Source of the DNA: Nemertoderma westbladi
Lineage: Eukaryota; Xenacoelomorpha; Nemertodermatida; Nemertodermatidae
Direction: 5' to 3'
NCBI GenBank assembly: GCA_032718475.1
Contig: JAUCBJ010002271.1
Coordinates: 1-64,000, forward strand
Length of the DNA: 64,000 bases
The translations under genes were made by a program, and so were the position numbers. This document shows positions 21,115 through 32,465 of the stretch, one piece after another; positions within the stretch are counted from its first letter, which is position 1, and every line of letters begins with the position of its first letter. The notes below the pieces were generated by a model. The model saw nothing but the letters and a program-made list of their open reading frames with translations. It had not been told where the DNA came from and did not search any database.

Positions 21115-21158
21115 CTTGGGATAGAAGTAGCGCCCACCCATCCCACAATGTTTGCTTA
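21115..21158 (+). repeat. SINE 3'-end fragment
   Basis: 'ttgggatagaagtagcgccc' ... 'tgtttgctta' is a shortened, diverged piece of the same 3' end as 8519-8619 and 15856-16097, with the middle deleted. Confidence 0.7.
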
Positions 21159-21244
21159 CTTTGATAAATTACAATTGACAAATTACATATTTCAACCAAA
21201 TAATATGTTTGTTTACTGTACAGGGCATTAATTTAAATGGTTTA

Positions 21245-21505
21245 GAATATTAAAAGCAATTTCTTTCTTAGTGATTATTGATTATTGCTTAATGTTTCTC
21301 CACATTCCATTGTATACAGTACTTACATAGTGTAGCTACGTTATGTTATTGATCGTTCATATTAAAACATATGTCGAATTCATCATAGAACTAGAGGAGG
21401 TGGTTTCGCTATTCTGCATTTTCATCGGATTTATTTATGTATTACTTTTTATAATAATATGTAATAAATACGATATACTTCATTAATGGTACTTAAGTAA
21501 AAGTA
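21245..21505 (+). promoter_or_regulatory. Upstream homology block of copy B
   Basis: About 240 bp alignable with 49440-49690 upstream of copy C ('ttatgttattgat', 'ttaaaacatatgt', 'ggaggtgg', 'ggtactta' in the same order). After subtracting the fold-back element here (about 1.1 kb) and the LINE block there (about 2.2 kb), both lie about 0.95 kb before exon 1. May hold the promoter or 5' untranslated exon; that is inference. Confidence 0.5.
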
Positions 21506-21924
21506 AGCCTACACTTGAAAATTGGGCTATTAAATTAAAAAAATATATTACATTTATTAAATCAACTAAACGTATTGTTAATTTATATGCTAACAAAAAA
21601 TTTCTGAATCATCCTGGTAAGATTTTAATATATAAATTTACTCTAAACTATGTCATATAGAATAATATATACAGTATAAATATAGCAGTCGGGGTATTTA
21701 TGCTATAATTGTTAACTATTAATCCCTATATATATATTTCATAATTTATTTTATTTCTTTATCCCCCTTGTGGCACTGAGGAATCTAATAATTTAGCGAC
21801 TTTCCAGTGCACATATAATATTTTTAAAACAATAGGAAATAGTGTTGAAAATAATTTAAATTATTAAATTAATTATTTAAACACTATTTCGATCTCTCGC
21901 CGAATGAGTTTCGGGATGGTTATC

Positions 21925-23045
21925 CCTTCACACCCACGCTTCACACACACCGCTTGAACCAACTTTAGGTTCGAAACAATTGAACGGTCAAAATGAATTT
22001 CTTACGTGATTGATATTAACATTCTAACTAAAAAAAACAAATAAAAAAAACGGTCGATTACTTTTTAAAATAGTTGAAAAAACCCATTTTTGACCAAAAA
22101 TAGCACTTTGACATCATTTTTTCAATTTATAAAATGCAAAAGACAAAATTTAACGGTGAAAATGGATATCTCACCTGGTTAATATGGAGATTCTAACTAT
22201 AAGAAATGAAATTAAAAGATTTTTGGTCAATTACTTTTAAAAAATGAAAAAAAAACATTTTTTGAACAAAAATAGCATTTTAGCACCAAATTTTCAAAGA
22301 TGAAAATCAATAATTATTATCTTTTATGTGTTTTCTAATTTTTGTATTCCCAATTTTCACTTTCCACATTTCCACAAGGGTTTTCATTAAGTCGAGTAGA
22401 ATGTGCAGCACAAAACTTTATATTGATGAATTTCAGAAGCACTATTTGAAAAACTGTTTATTATTGTTGTATTGCACCAAAATGTCAAAAATTAACTATC
22501 CTTTCTTATAGCTGTTCATAATAAAATTAATATAAACATATACATAATGAAAATTTGTGGTCCCTTTTAACGATTTGAATACCTATAAAGTAATAATTAT
22601 TTACTTCCATATTTGAAAATTTGGTGCTGCACAGAGCATACCCAATTTTTGGCACCCACAGAAAATTTCCATACCATATTTCCAAGTTGTCTGGGAAATA
22701 TTACCATTCTACTCGCCTTACATGAAAACCTTTGTGGAAAAGGAATAAATACATATAAAATAATTATTATTGATTTCTATCTTTAAAAATTTGGTGCTGC
22801 ACAGGGGGTACCCTACCCAATTTTGGGCACCCACTGAAAAATAGCATACCATATGACCAAGTCTTCTGGAAAATATTACCATTCTACTCGCCTTACATGA
22901 AAACCCTTGTGGAAAAGGAATAAATACCTATATGATTGTAATTATTGATATTAATATCTAAAATGGAAATATCTGAAAACATCTCTAACTAAAAGTTGGT
23001 TCAAGCCCGGTGTGCCTTGGTCAATGAGATGGTTTGGGTGCATGA
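21925..23045. mobile_element. Fold-back (non-autonomous DNA) element with internal tandem units
   Basis: The ends are inverted: 'cttgaaccaacttta' at 21953-21967 and 'aaaagttggttcaag' at 22990-23006, each next to a 'cacaccg' / 'cggtgtg' word. Inside, the left half has two ~165-bp direct units ('aacggtcaaaatg', 'aatagcac'), and the right half two 170-bp units beginning 'ttggtgctgcaca' (22621 and 22791). A 'ccacaagggttttcat..' word at 22373 is repeated inverted at about 22705-22740 and 22880-22915. No ORF. Exact ends uncertain. Confidence 0.65.
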
Positions 23046-23563
23046 TATATACTATTGCACGTATTAACTGCAAGAGAGGTGGTCTGGTTATATTGTGCCA
23101 CAGTAAGGTAGGAGATGCCCAGCGTGTCTTATTCGATCAGTATTTTCAATGTGCGACAGTTCACTGATAAGTAAGTACTAATCCATAACACGATGCGATG
23201 ATAAATAAAAATGATCCGATTGATCAATGTAGTGTCGGGTTTTCGGCCTTTGTATGGAGATTCTGCCAGCCATGGAGGATTGCGTTGATTGATATTAGTG
23301 ACATTGACTCAGACGCCCGGCCCTTCTTACAAACTCTAACCTGGTATCAGCCCTTATAACTTAAACTCCCTAAAATATGGAACAGCATCCCAACGAAAGT
23401 TTTGAATAATTCTTCAAAATTACAACATTAAATACAGTCTCATAATAAAAACATATTGTGGTGATAGATAATTTTGTTCCTAGAATATATATATAGTACC
23501 ATACTGGCATTTATTTTGTTAACATGTTGTTAACTAATGTTTATATTTTTTCTCCATTCAGGA

Positions 23564-23730
23564 ATGCATCGTGTTAGCTGTTTCGTAGTTCTCACAGCAT
23601 TGCATAGTCTCTTATGTATTGTAACAATCATCAATACAACATCGCTAAGTCATAAACACGAACTGGCAAACGACTGCATCTGTGGGAATGGGAATGCAAC
23701 CCATAATCTTTGTACTGGTAACGTCCACAA
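23564..23730 (+). CDS. Copy B exon 1: signal peptide and C-x-C segment
   Basis: Acceptor 'ctccattcag' ends at 23561; the ATG follows two bases later, as in copies A and C. The signal peptide has the core FVVLTALHSLLCIVTI. The mature part starts with an acidic/His stretch and DCICGNGNATHNLCTGNVH: C-x-C, sequon NAT, third Cys. The donor 'cacaa|gttagt' at 23730/23731 gives 167 nt and phase 2, the same length as copy C. The N-terminal peptide is about 70 percent identical by eye to copy C, so B and C are the younger duplicates. Exon 2 lies 8.6 kb downstream. Confidence 0.8.
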
Positions 23731-23992
23731 GTTAGTTGAGTAACATACTTAATCATCATGAATGAAGTTCTAGAGATACATAGTAAGTAGGTAGGCTGGG
23801 ACGAACAATAGCCTCTTCTTCACTTAAGATTTGGCCGGCCTATCGATGAAAAGATGCGACCTCAAGCGGACTAAACTAAACATTGCGAACTTTATGCAAA
23901 CTTCTCACATATCCTGCATTTTGGCGATAAATGTAAAATAATCAGGTGAACTTATCAACCCAAAGGTTCCTCTCTTTTGGCTGTTTCCCATA

Positions 23993-25315
23993 TACACCAT
24001 GACCCGTAATATAGTGTCATTTTCTGATGACACGGACCCCCCCCCCCCCCAAATTTTTCTACAAATCTTTATCATATTGTTTGAAATTTGAAACACAACT
24101 AGTTCAACTCACCGTGGTTGTTACCATGAAGCCGGAATTTTCGGTTTCGCCTTTAAATTTTATTTATAAGCGTTTTAAAAAAGTGTCTTTTGCGAAATCG
24201 CACCCTCTGTATCATTGCCATTCTTCACTTTAGTCGTAATTTTTTCACATCAATAGAAAGCTTGTGTTGCAAGGATTCCAGATATGTAACAATATCTGAA
24301 TTTCATTGAGAAACAGCTGAGAAATGGGCGTTCAAAGATTGCAAGAATTATCGTTCGCTGCAGGCCATTTATTCTATTTAATAAATACACAAAATTATAG
24401 AACGTGTTATTTATTTTTAGAGTTGGTTGGCAACAGCGGAATGCCTATACAATATCTATATTGCGTAGCTAATCATACATAAACAAATTGTTCCAGAATA
24501 TTGTGTTTTTATTTATTATATATGTTTTTATATATGTTTTTATTTATATAGTTTTTATATATTGTCTTTTTATACTGTTACCATAATTTATTGTTATCTT
24601 TACTTTATTTCACCTTAAACTATTTATTTTGTTTTGAGTGATGGTGTATATTAATATATATGTGCAAATTTTTTATAATATGGAAGTTTTAAAGGAATAT
24701 TAAATGCAACTTCCATTAAAAAAAAACTAATTATATATATTAAATTAAGTAAATTTATTTTAATATAATATAATTTTATTGTATAATATTATTAACTCAG
24801 CCACATGCTTGAGTAGGGAATAGTAATTTTGGCAGAATTAAATAATATTTGGTGCAAAGAAATGTAATTGGGTAACATATATTACTAATTATTATATGTG
24901 TTTGTTACGAATACTGTGTATTTATTAAATAGAATAAATGGCCTGCAGTGAACTATAATTCTTGCAATCTTTGAATGCCTATTTCTCAGCTGTTTCTCCA
25001 CAAAATTCAGACATTGTTACATATTTGGAATCCTTGCAACACAAGCTTTCTATTGATGTGAAAAAATTACGACTAAAGTGAAGAATGGCAATGATACAGA
25101 GGGTGCGATTTCGCAAAAGACACTTTTTTAAAACGCTTATAAATAAAATTTGAAGGCGAAATTGAAAATTCCGGCTTCATGGTAACAACCACGGTGAGTT
25201 GAACTAGTTGTGTTTCAAATTTCAAGCAATATGATAAAGATTTGTAGAAAAAAAATTTTTTTTGGGGGGGGTCCATGTCATCAAAAAATGACACTATATT
25301 ACGGGTCATGGTGTA
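23993..25315. mobile_element. Long-inverted-repeat (fold-back) element, TA flanked
   Basis: Arms of about 400 bp (23993-24391 and 24915-25315) are reverse complements with few differences, including 'acaccatgacccgtaat', 'cttcatggtaacaac' and 'attgatgtgaaaaaatt'. They bracket a ~520-bp AT-rich spacer. Ends read TACACC...GGTGTA flanked by TA on both sides, as expected for a TA-targeting (Tc1/mariner-like) family. No transposase, so non-autonomous. A C run in one arm (about 24038-24049) is mirrored by a shorter G run in the other. ORFs in the arms are shadows. Confidence 0.85.
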
Positions 25316-26985
25316 TAAGGTGTAATATTATGGTTTTGTTCAGAAATGGAAAAAATTACTCAACTCCAATTCCCATATACTGTATAATGTAGGGAGGGGG
25401 CCACTCTAACTCCCAATGGTGAGTCAATATAATTTCTAGCACTATTGAGTTATTAAGCAAAATGGAAACTCGCTCCTCTTAATGTCCTTGCCCTAATGTG
25501 ATCAACTATACAAAATCGTTTACATCAAATGGATCAAATACATCAAAAAAAGGGCACACTTTCATGTAGCCAATTTGTAGCATCATTCTTAACAAGAAAG
25601 TATTATGATGAAACAGCAAACATCCATTAATATTAACCTAATATTGTTCACCTAATTTTTAATATTATTATAAGAATCAAATATTTCACATAATATTAAT
25701 TTGATACCAGCTACAGGTTTTTTTGTGATTGTGAATTCGTTTGTTCGTATTTTGAATCGATTGCAACATAACTCTTTCACAAAAACACAAAAGGGATAAA
25801 AAGTATTTTTTTTAATTTGCAAATATCTAAATATCCTTTATATTAGTTAAAATAATAAAATATTTGGGGTTGTGCGTTCAATGAAAAACACATTTACTAG
25901 TTGGAGAATGCAACCCCATTGTATGAGCTCTATTTCCTTGATTTATTATATGGGGAACCCTATCTGGATTCTCGGGTCAATATAATTCGAATTTGATTAT
26001 CAAGGCAAATTAACGTTAAACTGCGAGAATATACTGTACTGCTGATATTGCTTACCTCCTCTGCTGTAATAGAATTGAATTGTTTCTTTTAATTCCTGTA
26101 CAAATTTATTTTGCAACACTCAGCGAATAAATATAAAACAACCGCGAAAGCCACCATCAGCAGCATATTTATCATTAACTAAAACCACCTTCAGGCACCA
26201 TCTTGAAACCCCACACCACTACGCCACTTGGTGCGTCACCCACACAAACACTGGGAGGTCCCACACACTACCGCAAATAGCTTCCTGGATCGAACCTAAA
26301 CCCATAACGATACAGTGGGAAAGGAATTTTAATTTAAAACCGAAAAGGATCCCTACAGCGCTTTAAAATTACTCGTTCTAGAATTTTATCAAAAATAATA
26401 GACAACTATATACTGCGGTGATTATCCTTATCGGTTATATCTTTGGACTTATCTTTGACTAATGGTATAATTCTCGTTAGTAACATTGAATTTGGCATAT
26501 ACATGTTATCTCAATGTTATCATGTAATATGCTATCTCTACTCTACATTGAGTGCAACTTGTTGCCTAGTATCAATCTAACTAGTTTTATAGACGATATA
26601 TAATATTTCGCACTTTTTTAAATTTACTATTTACAGTGGATACACTGTCATTATCTACACGTTCGTGGGGCCATTACGCAGGAAGAGGCTCAGTTATCAG
26701 ATACAGAATAAAATTGAGCAATTCTATCCCAAATTCTGTACTTTAATAAATTTAAATAACTAATTAAGAAATTTAACCAAACCGCCAATAAGAATAAATC
26801 AAAGAAGAGAGGAAGGTCGTCCCCCACCCTTGCTTCAACCGCCCTCTTAATCTGCACCACCCAAACCGCAAAGGCGCACAGAGGATTAATGAAAGGCAGA
26901 GGTATTAACAGGAAATTCGTATTTTAAAAGTAATATATTTTTAGGTGCGGAGGTAACCCAATTTGTAAAAATTATTAAAACTTAC
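25316..26985. other. No gene seen
   Basis: Intron 1 of copy B. Nothing recognised on either strand. Confidence 0.5.
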
Positions 26986-28220
26986 CTTAAGTGTACTTAA
27001 CAATGGTGATACAGTAGCAATAGGGGCGATGGATATCAGCAAGGCATTTAATTCATTGAACCACTCCATACTTCTAAATAAATTACAAGAATTTAACTTC
27101 CACAGCACTGCAATTAATATGATAAGTAGCTTTCTTTTTCCTCGGTTCCAACGGGTTAAGGTTAATGGAACCACATCCACATGGGAAGCAATACCTCAGG
27201 GAATTCCACGAGGTACGCTCTTAGGGCCAATTATCTTTCTCATGTACGTAAACTCACTAGTATCTACTACCGACCTCAATATAGTACAATGTGCTGACGA
27301 CACATTAATCTACTGCGCACATAAAAATCTCCAAAAAGCAGTTAACTTACTATCTCAACATATAAATAAATTAGAAAATATTTTTTCATCATTGCATTTA
27401 AGTTTAAATAACAAAAAAACCGAAATTTATGTAATTATCACCAAAATCAAGATCACCGGAAACTGATAAAATTAACCTAGATTTACCTAAAAATCCAAAA
27501 ATAATAATAAAACAATCAGAACATATAAAATATCTTGGTGTATTCATCGACAATCGATTGGAATGGGGGGAGCATATACGAACATTGTCAAATAAAATGA
27601 CCCAGGCAATCTCAGGCCTAAGGCAAATCAAGGGACAATTATTAACAACCAAAACAAAACTAAATATTTACAAATCTACAGTTTTACCACACCATAATTA
27701 TTGTTGCGAACTATTAATAAACTTACATAACAAACACGGGTTCAAAACTATTTTATACAACCTCGAGAAAATTCAAAATTACGGTTTAAGAATAGTGCAC
27801 AGTAAACGGATTAGAGATCTCACTGGCACAGAATTACGCTCACTGTCAAAATTACCTATGTTACATGCGCTACGGCAATATTATGCCATGAAATTTTTCT
27901 ACCAGATACATACATAACCTCAGTACCCCATTCACAAGCCTCAGCTTACCATTTATAGCAAATCATCATAAGAATAGTTTTAGCCCTAGTCAACGGTTAC
28001 TAAATCCTAGAACAAATATTATAATAATCCCCAAAACAAAAAATAACATCGTATTTAATTGTGTCATAATTAGTATGGCACGATTTGGAAACTTATGAAT
28101 TACAAATTCCGTAAAATACTCGATTTCAAGACGTATAACAATTTAATTAAAAAATACTATTATTCGAAATTCGAAAGAGACGCAATCACATAAGTCAAAT
28201 AAAAAAAAATAAAAAAAAAC
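26986..28220 (+). pseudogene. LINE family delta RT, decayed
   Basis: RT palm and thumb of a CR1/jockey-like LINE. Motif A is MDISKAFNSLNH (usual D.SKAFD), motif B GIPRGTLLGPIIFL (usual GVPQGS.LGP), motif C CADDT (usual YADDT). After a frameshift between 27466 and 27480 it continues EHIKYLGVFIDNRLEWGEHI, LYNLEKIQNYGLRIV, and the last part to about 28190 has several stops. An A-rich tail at 28197-28221 ends it. Substitutions in all three RT motifs show it is inactive. 5' truncated: no endonuclease seen. Confidence 0.85.
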
Positions 28221-28494
28221 ACTAGCTTAATTTAATTATCTAATTGTATTTTGTGCTACAATTTGTATACCAACCAACCTAGTTAGTTTATTTGTTTTAC
28301 TATATTCAGTGTGTTTGTTGTAAAATGTGTATGTGTGACCCCATTGTGTGTATGGTAAATAGGTACTGTAGATCGGGTGTATTGCTGACGCTTATTGCCG
28401 CCAATTATCAGCTGCGGTGGGTACAGCCCACTGTGCTGCCTCCAAATTTTACTTTGGAGTTTATGGTAATAAAAGAAAATTAATAATAATAATT

Positions 28495-28845
28495 AAGGCC
28501 CGTTCACATCCAACGGAATGGTACACCGCGCGGTGTACTGTTCGCATCCAAAGGAACGGTACACTGCGCTGTGTACCGCAGGGCCAGTGGTACACCGCTG
28601 ACTGAACGACCCAACAGGTAGTTGTGCGCTAAACCGCATGGTTTACCGCAGCCCATTTAAAGCATGTTAAAACAATTAATGTAATTTCCTGTTGAATTAA
28701 CAGTCGACAGATAGACAATCAGTTACCACAACGGTACGGTTGGGTGTGAACGGGCTCTGGGTAGTATACCGCTGGCTTACCGCTTCAATACCACCAGACT
28801 AATTTACCGCTCACGCACTGTTGGATGTGAATTAATGTGCCTTAT
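28495..28845. mobile_element. Harbinger/hAT-like MITE
   Basis: Inverted ends: 'ggcccgttcacatccaac' at left, 'gttggatgtgaattaatgtgcc' at right. The interior is GC-richer than its surroundings and holds many 'taccgc'/'acaccgc' words and an 18-bp palindrome (28521-28538). Flanks TAA and TTA are compatible with a 3-bp TWA target but not an exact duplication. No ORF. Confidence 0.65.
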
Positions 28846-29399
28846 GCCGATAGTATTGAGTCTGAAATATTAATTTATCATGTCAATGCCTCAACGAATT
28901 CATTTAGCTAATATCTAAAAAATCACGATTAAATTCAGCCAATCATTGTGCAAGATGAAGCAAGCTGAGATGATTGGACTGTTTCCCATCTAATAGGCAA
29001 TATCAAAAATGCCAAAGATTGATGGAGTTGGAAGTATAGAGCAATGGAATGCATTTTAACTTAATTACGTTTAGATCAATTAAAAACTCATTTCTTAAAC
29101 AAATCTCAAAGCTTTTGAACTAATTAAAAACTATAATGGAATGGGGTATGAGGAATACTGTTATATAATTTTTAAGTATAATTATTTAAATCTTATACTA
29201 GAAAATAATTAATATCCCTTTAGAGGCAGGTTGAAATTGCTGTTTTTGCCCTAATCAACTTAATTAAATAATTAACTGCTGTTATCTTAGCCTCTCAAAG
29301 GCCACACGGAAATTAAACTTGGAAAATTTCTAAACTTTGGCCAGACTACATGTATACCAAGTTTGGTTAAATTTCATTAACATTTGGCTGAGTTATTAA

Positions 29400-29500
29400 C
29401 GTTTAAAATTGAACACAACAGAGCAACAGAACAACAGACACACTGATTGAGTTAGTGGTACCTGTATGCTAAGCTCGCTTTCTTTCGTCGCTCACCCCAC
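29400..29500 (+). repeat. Interspersed repeat X, copy 2
   Basis: Matches 11421-11511 over about 90 bp. Upstream sequence (from about 29330) includes 'accaagtttggtta', a common feature of 3' ends of invertebrate interspersed repeats. Confidence 0.6.
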
Positions 29501-29550
29501 ATTATTATATAGCTTATTAAAATGAGATTCCCACATATTACAATTAGCAC

Positions 29551-29675
29551 CAACAGCAGAACCAACCAACAGCAGAACCAATATTATTAGACCAATATTA
29601 TAACCAACCAACAGCAGAACCAATATTATTAGACCAATATTATAACCAACCAACAGCAGAACCAATATTATTAGA
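29551..29675. repeat. 42-bp minisatellite, about 3 copies
   Basis: Units of 42 bp containing 'caacagcagaaccaat' and 'attagaccaatatta'. It interrupts the coding sense of the adjacent LINE fragment. Confidence 0.9.
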
Positions 29676-29689
29676 TCACGGACACGGCG

Positions 29690-29903
29690 TATAAATTTTA
29701 CAATGTACTTGATCCCAAAAATTGTTACTTTTGGCACCAGAAATAAGAGAAGCAGCCATCTTATCATTGCGTGTATTATTTTCGTCCCACCGTTTAAATT
29801 GAGTTTTAGAGCGCAGATATTCCATAAAAATTGGCCCTTGTAAACCGAAAATAGACCGCCATAGTTTAAATTTCTCACGTGATTCATCATACTTAAACTT
29901 CAC
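29690..29903 (-). pseudogene. LINE endonuclease-RT linker fragment
   Basis: The - strand frame KYDESREKFKLWRSIFG...ASLISGAKSNNFWDQVHC resembles the charged linker between endonuclease and RT of CR1-like LINEs ('..FW..V.'). Short and isolated. Confidence 0.5.
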
Positions 29904-30418
29904 CTGTTCGTTTCGGCCAGGTGTAGGTGAGATTTATTATTATTGTTTTTAATAAACTTCTTTGATGACTGTAGGCCATTTACTCTATCATAATGCAAAC
30001 GTGTTATTCATCACATGATGATCAGTACTGTTACTGTCACAAATTAATTTTACAACAATAATAATTTAGGTCTATCTGATGATACCTTACACTTTCCGCA
30101 TATTTCTGAATTCATATTTCAAACGTATGCTTCGAGTCAAGACTAGAATGCGATCTAACCGAATTATAACACACCTTTTAAAGTACCACCATTTTCCAAT
30201 CTACTCGACACTGTAGACGGTATAACAATACAGGAAAGATCCACTGACATTGGCATTTAGTCAGAAATGCCAGTGATTTTTTATATCCTTTTATTTGTCT
30301 TTTTTTGTCCTCCTTTTTTTACGAATTGTGCGAAATTTTTTACGAAATGCCTTTGTTGTCCCTTTAATGACTTTTGTTGTCCTTTTTATGTATGTATTTC
30401 TTCAAAATGTCACACTGC
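29904..30418. other. No gene seen
   Basis: Unassigned intronic sequence of copy B. Confidence 0.5.
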
Positions 30419-30590
30419 TGATTTCTGGACTGTCAGACAGTTGATTTCAACATGCCTATGCCAAAACATTCAAAATTGGTTGATTTCTAGTCTGTCGGAC
30501 AGTTGGTTTCACTATGCCTGTGCCAAAACATTCAAAATTCCCTGATTTTTAGACTATGAGATAGATTTCCATATGCGCCTGTGGTAAAAG
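30419..30590 (+). repeat. ~61-bp tandem repeat, 2.6 copies
   Basis: Units starting 'tgatttct' with 'gtcagacagttgatttca' and 'tgccaaaacattcaaaatt', directly followed by the 68-bp array. Confidence 0.85.
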
Positions 30591-30679
30591 ACCCTAAATT
30601 TTATAGCGTGGTTGTTGTCGATAATCGATTACCACATGACGTAGCAAAACACTCATTCTATAGCCAAAAACAATTACCA

Positions 30680-31200
30680 ATTGATGGAAAGGAGCAGGTT
30701 AAGGCCGGATTTTCTAACCAAAACAATAAACAGTCACTTTACCAAATGAAGGAAAGTAGCAGGTTACAGATGCTAGCCTTTCTAACCAAAACAATAAACG
30801 GCCACTTTACCAAATCAGGGAAAGGAGCAGGTTACATAGGCGGGATTTTCTAACCAAGACAATAAACAATCACTTTACCAAATGAAGGAAAGGAGCAGGT
30901 TATATAGATGGTCTTTTCTAACCAAAACAATAAACGATAACATTACCAATTGAGAGAAAGGAGCAGGTTACAGAGGCGGGATTTCCTAACCAAACCAATA
31001 AACAGTCACTTAACTAATTGAGGGAAAGGAGCAGGTTACAGAGGCGGGATTTTCTAACCAAAACAATGAACGATCACTTAACTAATTGAGGAATAGGAGC
31101 AGGTTACAGAGGCGGGCCTTTCAAACTAAAACAATAAACGGTCACTTTATCAAATCATGGAAAGGAGCAGGTTACAGAGGCGGGATTTTCTAACCAAAAC
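30680..31200 (+). repeat. 68-bp minisatellite, 8 copies
   Basis: The word 'ggagcaggtta' (first unit 'ggagcaggtta', second 'gtagcaggtta') starts at 30691, 30756, 30824, 30892, 30960, 31028, 31096 and 31164: spacing 65 once, then exactly 68. Other conserved words are 'ttctaaccaaaacaataaac' and 'ggcggg'. Units differ by several substitutions. Not a CRISPR array: there is no unique spacer. Confidence 0.95.
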
Positions 31201-31899
31201 AACCGAGTACCGGTACTGGTACTAAAATACCTAAAATACCTGCTTTATACCTACATCTGTACATGCAATACTGCAAAGTAGTGCTCTATATACTAATACC
31301 GGTACTGATAGCCTGACAGAACAGCAGTAGAGAAACCGGTAGCATGGAACCTAACGGTAAATTTCAGGAGGACATAAATAGTCAAAAAAAAAGGACATCA
31401 TGAGTGATTTAAACGGACAATAAAAATTATTGCGGTCAGAAATTGAAACACCATAGACCACATCAACCATATCAACAATAGTTCGAGTGCTACATGATCT
31501 GCTTCGAGTGCTGCATGATCGAGCCAAGACGTTGACAGGTGTGCGTCACTTATGTATGTGTAGGTAGACTCAGGTAGGCACTCTGTGTCTACTATTATTT
31601 TTCAATTTTAAAATTATTTAACTCACAGAAAACAAGTTCATCATAGAATTTTCAATGCGGATCAACAATAAAATCACCTACGACCGACGATTAACAAATA
31701 AATAAGTATTATAACTCGGGAATAATAAAACTATTAAGAGAGCACCAAGAGTACTTGAATACAATTCGTAATGTATACTTTATATCCAACCATTAAAAAT
31801 AACTTATAATTAATTATAAGACCAACGTCTACGCTACCCCAACGACAAACAAACAATTAAATTTATATATTATTGTATATATTATTATGTTGTTTATAT

Positions 31900-32341
31900 A
31901 TACGCCTTAACCATGTGCATAAAGTATGCATGGTAAATGTCCCAATTACCTAAAACAAAAATTCAACAGAGTACGCGATACACACTCTTACAGTACCAGA
32001 GATAGTGCTTCAAACTTCTACCTCCCGAATTGTAAATCCTTCGAATCTGATACTTTCTTTTTTAACGGCATTAAAAATTGGAACGCTCTGCCTAATGAAA
32101 TTAAAAACCTAGATAATCAACATTCTTTTAAATCTGGAGTTAAATCTCACCTCCGTGTGCAATGTAAATATAGGTACAATAGTCATACAGTAAGTTATTA
32201 GTTTATTAATTATTTACTATTTATACTGTAATTACGTTTTATAATAAATTGTTCTGTACATACCGGTACACCGGTACATTGTTTGGTGTATTTGTTATTG
32301 TTTTTACATAATGTATAAATAAATCTATCTATCTATCTATA
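31900..32341 (+). pseudogene. LINE 3' end (L2/CR1-like) with (TATC)n tail
   Basis: From about 31926 the frame reads GKCPNYLKQKF, HSYSTRDSASNFYLP, FFFNGIKNWNALPNEIKN, HSFKSGVKSHL: the standard C-terminal end of L2/CR1-type RTs ('TR.......P', 'F...G...WN.LP..I', 'FK..LK..L'). Stop at 32199-32201, a short 3' UTR, then (tatc)n ending at 32340, 28 bp before copy B exon 2. 5' truncated. Confidence 0.85.
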
Positions 32342-32368
32342 GTTTCACATTTATGATTTTTTTTACAG

Positions 32369-32465
32369 CGCTGCATTCAGATGGCCAGATGGCCAATACA
32401 TCAGTTGCGTTCCATCCTGGGCAAAATGTGACGGAACGGAACAATGTGCAAATGGATTTGATGAA
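32369..32465 (+). CDS. Copy B exon 2: LDLRa-like module
   Basis: Acceptor 'tttttacag' ends at 32368; donor 'gtaagt' follows 32465. In phase 2 with exon 1 it encodes AAFRWPDG, ISCVPSWAKCDG, EQCANGFDE: LDLRa-like, with Trp at the second Cys position as in the other copies. The last motif is NGFDE, where copies A and C have DGSDE, so one acidic calcium ligand (D to N) and the neighbouring Ser are changed. 97 nt, ending in phase 0. The acceptor sits only 28 bp after a LINE tail. Confidence 0.85.

Noticed and set aside
24027-25309. Near-identical ORFs on opposite strands
   Set aside because: They arise from the two arms of the fold-back element and start with non-ATG codons in homopolymers; no coding evidence.
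30680-31200. Regular repeats that could suggest a CRISPR array
   Set aside because: The whole 68-bp unit repeats; there are no unique spacers or cas genes, and the context is an animal genome.
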